Shown here: positions 6,338 to 10,702 of the stretch, piece by piece
Layout: every line of letters begins with the position of its first letter
How positions within the stretch are numbered: the stretch's first letter is position 1
Assembly (NCBI GenBank): GCA_003448835.1
Contig: DLXM01000345.1
Location: 1-10,702, forward strand
Direction of reading: 5' to 3'
Length of the DNA: 10,702 bases
Source: Bacteroidota bacterium
Lineage (GTDB): Bacteria > Bacteroidota > Rhodothermia > Balneolales > HLUCCA01
Notes under the pieces: model-generated
The model's database searches: none
Seen by the model: only the letters and a program-made list of their open reading frames with translations
What the model was told of the DNA's origin: nothing
Program-made: the position numbers and the translations under genes

Positions 6338-6907
6338 ATTGGATTATTTGGTGGGACTTTTGATCCGATTCATAATGGTCACATTCAAATTTGTGAATCC
6401 TTTTTAAATTCGGGATTTATAGATGAACTTTGGATAATTCCGGCATCAATCCCGCCTCAGAAAGAAGATTCCGTAATCGCTACTTTCGAACAAAGGATTG
6501 CAATGCTGGAAATAGCATTTCAGTCCAATGAAAACGTAAAAATTCTGGATATTGAAGATAATTTACCCAAGCCGAATTATACAATTCAAACAGTCAGATA
6601 TCTCAAGAAATTACATCCGCATCATGAATTTAAATTATGTATAGGTGCAGATAATTTAAAAAGCCTGAACACATGGTTTAATTATCAGGATCTTATCAAT
6701 GAAATCGACCTACTTGTAGTATCCAGACCGGGAACAAGTATTGATACAAATGTGAAAGTCGATACAAGAAGTATTCATTTCGTCAATCACACAGAAACGG
6801 ACATCTCATCTTCAGAAATCAGAGAATCAATACGTGAAAAGGGTAACACTGAAGACGTCCCTGATGCTGTCCTCAAATATATTCTGGATAACAAATTATA
6901 CGTTTGA
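6326..6907 (+). CDS. nadD: Nicotinate-nucleotide adenylyltransferase
   Basis: NadD joins nicotinate mononucleotide to the AMP part of ATP, making deamido-NAD, the penultimate step of NAD synthesis. The 193-residue protein has the nucleotidyltransferase signature GGTFDPIHNGH (9-19). It also has IPASIPPQK (38-46), NYTIQTV (84-90), IGADNLKSLNTW (106-117) and the C-terminal ATP-binding ISSSEIR (160-166). All are typical and the length is normal. The proposed start is TTG, ten bases after the bamD stop; no ATG or GTG is available before the conserved KIGLFGGTFDP segment, so a non-ATG start is forced. The start codon lies in a small inverted repeat. The 3' end overlaps the convergent tadA by 12 bases, with no terminator seen. 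Confidence 0.95.
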   Translation: MNVKIGLFGGTFDPIHNGHIQICESFLNSGFIDELWIIPASIPPQKEDSVIATFEQRIAMLEIAFQSNENVKILDIEDNLPKPNYTIQTVRYLKKLHPHHEFKLCIGADNLKSLNTWFNYQDLINEIDLLVVSRPGTSIDTNVKVDTRSIHFVNHTETDISSSEIRESIREKGNTEDVPDAVLKYILDNKLYV

Positions 6908-7384
6908 AGACATCCTTCGTGATTTAAAAAATTGTTTCAGCAGCTCTGAAGCATCAAGTTCTAAAACACCCTGGATGATTTCAACATGATGATTCAGACT
7001 TTTGTTTTGAGCGATATTTAATATACTGCCACAAGCACCGGCTTTATCATCAGTCGCCCCAAATACCAAACGATCAATTTTTGACCAAACCAGTGCGCCG
7101 GCACACATTGAACAAGGTTCTAACGTTACATAAAGAGTGCATCCGTTAAGATATTTGTTTTCAAGGGTAGCACAAGCTGCAGTAATTGCTATAATTTCAG
7201 CATGAGCAGTTGGATCTTTGAGTGATTCAACCTGATTGTATCCACGTCCTACAATTCGCCCCTGATGTACAACCACTGCTCCAATTGGTACTTCATTCAT
7301 TTTTAGCGCTTTTTCAGCTTCAAAAATAGCTTGAATCATATATCGCTGATGTTCATCTAACGCCGGTGAATTTGAGTTCGACAT
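6896..7384 (-). CDS. tadA: tRNA-specific adenosine deaminase TadA
   Basis: TadA deaminates adenosine-34 to inosine in the anticodon of tRNA-Arg(ACG), which allows CGN codon reading. The 162-residue protein has the zinc site of the cytidine/deoxycytidylate deaminase superfamily. H61 and catalytic E63 lie in TAHAEIIAI, and C91 and C94 in EPCSMCAGALVWSKI. The TadA-type segments NEVPIGAVVV (30-39) and FGATDDKAGACGS (108-120) favour TadA over a guanine deaminase. It is read opposite to its neighbours: convergent and overlapping with nadD at its 3' end, divergent from apt at its 5' end. The start is the ATG at 7384-7382; only a weak purine stretch precedes it. Confidence 0.93.
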   Translation of the reverse strand: MSNSNSPALDEHQRYMIQAIFEAEKALKMNEVPIGAVVVHQGRIVGRGYNQVESLKDPTAHAEIIAITAACATLENKYLNGCTLYVTLEPCSMCAGALVWSKIDRLVFGATDDKAGACGSILNIAQNKSLNHHVEIIQGVLELDASELLKQFFKSRRMSSNV

Positions 7385-7457
7385 CTTAACTGGATCTTGT
7401 AAAAATGAAAATTATATTCTGTATTTTTATCATAAATTCTAACCAAAACTTACTGAT
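7385..7457. promoter_or_regulatory. Divergent tadA/apt promoter region
   Basis: These 73 AT-rich bases separate two divergent genes and should contain both promoters. Towards apt, TTG at 7397-7399 and TATTTTTA at 7422-7429, 22 bases apart, fit the Bacteroidota TTG / TAnnTTTG pattern with one mismatch in the -7 box; the leader would be about 20 bases. Towards tadA, the minus strand reads TATAATTTTC over 7416-7407, a good -10-like box without a clear partner upstream. No operator repeat or riboswitch structure is evident. Confidence 0.4.
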
Positions 7458-8003
7458 ATGCATTCAACTGACAAAGCAAATATTGATTTTATCTCTACTT
7501 TTATTCGAAATATCCCGGATTTTCCTAAACCGGGTATCATGTTTAAAGATATAACTCCTTTGTTAGGAAATTCTGAAGCTTTAAAATTAACTTCTCATCT
7601 TTTGTGCAAACCGTTTTCAGGAGTAGAAGTAGATTGTATTATTGGTATGGAATCCAGGGGTTTCATTTTTGGTCCGCAAATGGCAGTTGAACTAAACGCA
7701 GGATTTGTCCCTGTGAGAAAACCCAATAAACTACCATTCGACAAAATCCATGCAGAATATGAATTGGAATACGGTACCGACAGAATCGAAATGCACGCCG
7801 ATGCAATCTTGCCTGGACAACGAGTAGTCATTCATGATGATTTGATCGCTACAGGGGGCACTGCAGGCGCTACAACAGAGCTTGTCAGGAGACTAGGCGG
7901 TATAGTTATCGGATATTCTTTTATTATTGAATTGGATTTCTTAAAAGGAGCATCCAAATTAGAACAAAATGCTCCCGTAAATTCCCTGATCAAAGTATTT
8001 TAG
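7458..8003 (+). CDS. apt: Adenine phosphoribosyltransferase
   Basis: APRT salvages adenine by joining it to PRPP to give AMP. The 181-residue protein has the usual length and motifs: IPDFPKPGIMFKDITPLL (19-36), GMESRGFIFG (63-72), VPVRKPNKLP (84-93), LEYGTDRIEMHAD (103-115), and the PRPP-binding loop VVIHDDLIATGGTAGA (123-138). A histidine replaces the common valine before the DDL of that loop, a mild variation. The ATG has no Shine-Dalgarno sequence. The gene appears to be a single-gene unit: it is divergent from tadA, and at the 3' end it faces the VWA gene with only nine bases between the stops and no terminator hairpin. Confidence 0.96.
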   Translation: MHSTDKANIDFISTFIRNIPDFPKPGIMFKDITPLLGNSEALKLTSHLLCKPFSGVEVDCIIGMESRGFIFGPQMAVELNAGFVPVRKPNKLPFDKIHAEYELEYGTDRIEMHADAILPGQRVVIHDDLIATGGTAGATTELVRRLGGIVIGYSFIIELDFLKGASKLEQNAPVNSLIKVF

Positions 8004-8012
8004 TTTTAAGAG

Positions 8013-10139
8013 TCAAGGAATCAGCACACGCCGGCGTAAAAACCACTCAATCCCAAGTAGCAGGATTAGTACAAAGAACCAAATCGGACTACGAAACAGC
8101 TGAAATATTGTTGATTTGGTCTCAGATATAGGATCTTTTGCGGTCAAAAGTGAATTAATATCCTGAAGCTTATCATATTGAATGAAATTTCCTTGAGTAA
8201 ATTCTGCCAATGACCGCAATAAAGCGTCATTTCGTAATGTATTAATGAATTCTGACTGAGTATTGCCAACGGTAAAACTACCCAATTGTGTGCCCAGGTT
8301 TTGCTGCGATTTTTCAGCAATTGCTTCGAATTTGTAGTTTCCTATGGGTAGAGAAGGGATTTCCAGTTGATAATTCCCTGAGTTAACATTTCTAAAAACA
8401 TAGGTTCGATTCTCGACTTCAGTATCTGATTCAAGTCTTAACGTTATCGTCGCTTCGTTTTCAGGTAAACCAAGTTCATTTACTATTCTGGCGTTTACTA
8501 ATATCTCATTATTGGCACTAAATTCATTTTCAGACAACGTGACTTCAAAATTTTCATCAAAATTGGAAGTGGATGTCCATGTTATAAGATTACTGAATAA
8601 CGTTTGAAAACTAATCTGATCAGATTGATTTGAGGTCAATAATAAATTATTTATTCCTGAAAACAAGACAAACGAGTGCCTTTGGGATCCCATTGAAGTC
8701 AATCCTATTGCCGGATAATTCTGTTGAGTAATTCTGTCCGTAGCATTAAGGAGTACAATTAAGCGTTCGCTTACATTCGACAGACTCAGATTTGTTCGTA
8801 GAAGCGGAGTTCGAGACCAGTTTATTTGAGGAATGTCAGTTACAACATGCCCGCTGGATGATGTGGATGGATTTAATTGCAGATTGACTCTATTTGGACC
8901 CTCAGATGCTGTAAATATACTCAAGCCTCCATAGACCGAGTTTAAAGGCCTGGAACCTGTGCCTGGAGTATTAATAAAAAGTGTATTGGTGCTGGATATC
9001 GATTCTTCAATGAACTCAACGACTGATCCCGGGAGTGATTCGTTAAGTCCATGAATTATAACCAGATCTAATGTATCTCTTCGAGTAGGCAAAGGTCCCT
9101 CAACAAATTGATTTCCTCGAATCCAGGTTCGAGTCAACATATCAAATGACTCAGAACTTTGAATTAAATTTCTAATACCTCCAACATCCGGATGTAATTC
9201 AGTAGAAATGTACAAGATTTTAATTTGGTCGTCTTTGGCAGTAATTTCAAAAGATCGCGTATTGTTCAATGTAGTCCATTCACCACCAACTGAATCTACT
9301 TCGATCGAATAATTATAAATTCCGGGGGAATCGTATTCAATTTGAAAATCGACCTGTTGAATTGAATTAGGTTGATTTAAGTTAATGGATTTTGATTCCA
9401 GGAGTGTATCATCTTGAAATAATTTGACTAAAGTTGTTGCCTGAGTTATATCAACATTTCTAATGGATGCACTTATGGTGTTAGGTGTATTTATTAAAGT
9501 TGTACGAGGAAAGTCAACTTCTTGTAAAATAACATCCTTTTTGAGTGTAGAATCACCCACAGCTATAGTATGAATTGGTGTTCGATTATCCTGTGCTGAA
9601 AACAGTGGATCACGACCTCGTGTACTGATGCCATCAGTTATCAAAATAATCTCATCAGAACTGTAATCAGTTAAAACTGTCCTGATTGCATCATATATAT
9701 CTGTTTGGGCGCCTTGCAATTGAAAAGACTCAATATTAGCTGAATCTTCAATGGATGAATTAAAAAATACAATCTGATGTGTGTATAGTTCAGTATCAAT
9801 CTGTGAAATATTAGCTAAAACTGATGTATAAGATTCTAAACCATTCCAAGATGGACTATTTGCACCCAGACTTGCTGAATTATCAATAAGAATAGTGACT
9901 ATGGGTTTATTAAGTACAATCTGAGTTCGTTCAAAAACCGGATTTGCTAATAACAAAATCAGAATACCAAAAGCTAGTATTCTTAGCGACATCAAACCCA
10001 GTTTGTTTCGAAACGAAACTGTACTGTAAAATGAGTAGGCATAAAAAGTCAATATAAAGGCAAGGACTACAACTAAAACCAGTACAAATACATTGATTGA
10101 GTTACTAAAACCGATGAAATCAATGTTATTCAAAATCAA
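8013..10139 (-). CDS. Membrane-anchored VWA-domain protein (BatA-like) with a GATase-like region
   Basis: This 708-residue protein resembles large VWA proteins encoded beside MoxR ATPases in Bacteroidota; its exact role is unknown. Two N-terminal membrane segments (about 15-35 and 48-66) precede a VWA domain (about 78-200). Its metal-ion-dependent adhesion site looks complete: D86-x-S88-x-S90 (DNSAS), T146 and D169 (TDG). An Ig-like section (about 205-300), a glutamine-amidotransferase-like fold (about 305-430), another beta-rich section (about 530-625) and a C-terminal membrane helix (about 685-701) followed by RRR come next. The protein has no cysteine at all, so the amidotransferase-like region cannot be catalytic. 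The start is taken as TTG at 10139-10137; the first ATG is at codon 50 and would remove the first membrane helix. It lies 11 bases after the MoxR gene. Confidence 0.82.
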   Translation of the reverse strand: MILNNIDFIGFSNSINVFVLVLVVVLAFILTFYAYSFYSTVSFRNKLGLMSLRILAFGILILLLANPVFERTQIVLNKPIVTILIDNSASLGANSPSWNGLESYTSVLANISQIDTELYTHQIVFFNSSIEDSANIESFQLQGAQTDIYDAIRTVLTDYSSDEIILITDGISTRGRDPLFSAQDNRTPIHTIAVGDSTLKKDVILQEVDFPRTTLINTPNTISASIRNVDITQATTLVKLFQDDTLLESKSINLNQPNSIQQVDFQIEYDSPGIYNYSIEVDSVGGEWTTLNNTRSFEITAKDDQIKILYISTELHPDVGGIRNLIQSSESFDMLTRTWIRGNQFVEGPLPTRRDTLDLVIIHGLNESLPGSVVEFIEESISSTNTLFINTPGTGSRPLNSVYGGLSIFTASEGPNRVNLQLNPSTSSSGHVVTDIPQINWSRTPLLRTNLSLSNVSERLIVLLNATDRITQQNYPAIGLTSMGSQRHSFVLFSGINNLLLTSNQSDQISFQTLFSNLITWTSTSNFDENFEVTLSENEFSANNEILVNARIVNELGLPENEATITLRLESDTEVENRTYVFRNVNSGNYQLEIPSLPIGNYKFEAIAEKSQQNLGTQLGSFTVGNTQSEFINTLRNDALLRSLAEFTQGNFIQYDKLQDINSLLTAKDPISETKSTIFQLFRSPIWFFVLILLLGIEWFLRRRVLIP

Positions 10140-10150
10140 GATCGTGAGTT

Positions 10151-10702
10151 TTAATGAGCAGTGACTAAAAGCTTATTGATAAGATCGTCGGTAGTAATTC
10201 CCTCAGCTTCAGAGGCGTAGTTATGCACTATTCTGTGACGTAAAACCGGAATTGCCAGTGATTGAATATCTTCATCACTAACATTATATCGTCCTTGTGA
10301 CAAGGCTCTGGTTTTTGCTGCCAGGATAATATTTTGCGATGCTCTTGGACCGGCACCCCAACTCATATATTCCTTTACAAAGGAGGGAGCCAGATCTGAT
10401 TTCGGGCGGGACATCGTAACAAGCTTTACTGCATAATTCAAAACAGATTCTGGAACAGCAACTTCTCTGGTCAATTCCTGATATTCAATGATATGTTTTT
10501 TATCCAATACTTCGTTGATTTGAACTGAGGTATTCGAGGTAGTTCGTTTTACAATCTGCATTTCTTCGGAAAAGGAGGGATAATCCAAGCGTAAACTAAA
10601 CATAAAACGGTCTAATTGAGCTTCAGGGAGGGGATATGTACCCTCTTGTTCAATCGGATTCCGAGTAGCTAATACAAAAAATGGTTGGTCTAATTCGTAG
10701 GT
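10151..10702 (-). CDS. moxR: MoxR-family AAA+ ATPase (C-terminal part)
   Basis: The reading frame is open to the window edge, so the true start lies beyond it; the ATG at 10603 is internal. The 183 visible residues hold the end of the AAA+ core, with PFFVLATRNPIEQEG (sensor 1 region) and TYPLPEAQLDRFMF containing the conserved DRF arginine. The helical lid domain follows, with GAGPRASQ (sensor 2-type arginine) and RHRIVHNY near the end. MoxR ATPases are thought to act as chaperones that activate or assemble partner VWA proteins, and here a VWA protein follows after 11 bases. The common LATQNP motif reads LATRNP. Walker A and B lie outside the window. The frequently seen DUF58 gene is not between this gene and the VWA gene; it may lie elsewhere. 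Confidence 0.94.
   Translation of the reverse strand, partial: TYELDQPFFVLATRNPIEQEGTYPLPEAQLDRFMFSLRLDYPSFSEEMQIVKRTTSNTSVQINEVLDKKHIIEYQELTREVAVPESVLNYAVKLVTMSRPKSDLAPSFVKEYMSWGAGPRASQNIILAAKTRALSQGRYNVSDEDIQSLAIPVLRHRIVHNYASEAEGITTDDLINKLLVTAH

Noticed and set aside
7514..7534. GC stem CCCGG/CCGGG near the start of apt
   Set aside because: Only five contiguous pairs with an 11-base loop, explained by conserved coding sequence (PDFPKPG); weak evidence for regulation.
8028..8037. GC-rich palindrome ACGCCGGCGT downstream of apt as a possible terminator
   Set aside because: It has no adequate loop or T-run and encodes the arginine cluster at the end of the VWA protein.
10151..10603. A separate 150-residue gene starting at ATG 10603
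   Set aside because: The same frame continues upstream to the window edge with clear MoxR motifs, so the ATG is internal to a larger gene.

Overview
The window is a gene-dense stretch of an AT-rich bacterial genome. It most likely comes from the Bacteroidota, perhaps a Rhodothermia/Balneolia-type lineage. The grounds are a DUF2480-type protein inside a Suf operon, a BatA-like von Willebrand A (VWA) membrane protein next to a MoxR ATPase, a BamD-type lipoprotein, and a general lack of Shine-Dalgarno sequences. The use of SufU rather than SufE fits a deep-branching member better than a typical Flavobacterium or Bacteroides. This placement is inference.

Positions 1-3387, plus strand: the 3' part of an iron-sulfur cluster assembly operon. 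It holds the end of sufD, then sufS (cysteine desulfurase), sufU (zinc-dependent sulfur acceptor), a two-domain Nfu carrier, a SufA/IscA-type carrier, and a DUF2480 protein of unknown function with three cysteines and an internal repeat. Gaps are 10, -4, 30, 1 and 3 bases, so this is almost certainly one transcript. SufS delivers sulfur to SufU. SufU passes it to the SufBCD scaffold (sufB and sufC presumably lie upstream, outside the window). Nfu and SufA then carry clusters to target enzymes.

Positions 3402-6907, plus strand: the same strand continues through type 2 isopentenyl-diphosphate isomerase (fni), a short-chain polyprenyl synthase, a BamD-like outer-membrane assembly lipoprotein, and nadD (NAD synthesis). 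The only sizeable gap (74 bases) lies between fni and the prenyl synthase and may hold a promoter.

Positions 6896-8003: tadA (tRNA adenosine deaminase) is on the minus strand, convergent with nadD and overlapping it by 12 bases. It is divergent from apt (adenine phosphoribosyltransferase) across a 73-base AT-rich region that should hold both promoters.

Positions 8013-10702, minus strand: a MoxR-family AAA+ ATPase (5' end beyond the window) is followed by a 708-residue membrane-anchored VWA protein, which converges on apt with a 9-base gap.

No tRNA, rRNA, mobile element, CRISPR array or convincing rho-independent terminator was seen. No gene-free stretch exceeds 300 bases; the longest is 74. 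Three genes (prenyl synthase, nadD, VWA protein) appear to start at TTG. The least explained items are the DUF2480 protein, a perfect 9-bp hairpin at the start of sufA, and an imperfect hairpin whose loop is the nadD start codon. I see no clear sign of a wholly new multi-gene system; most genes are housekeeping.
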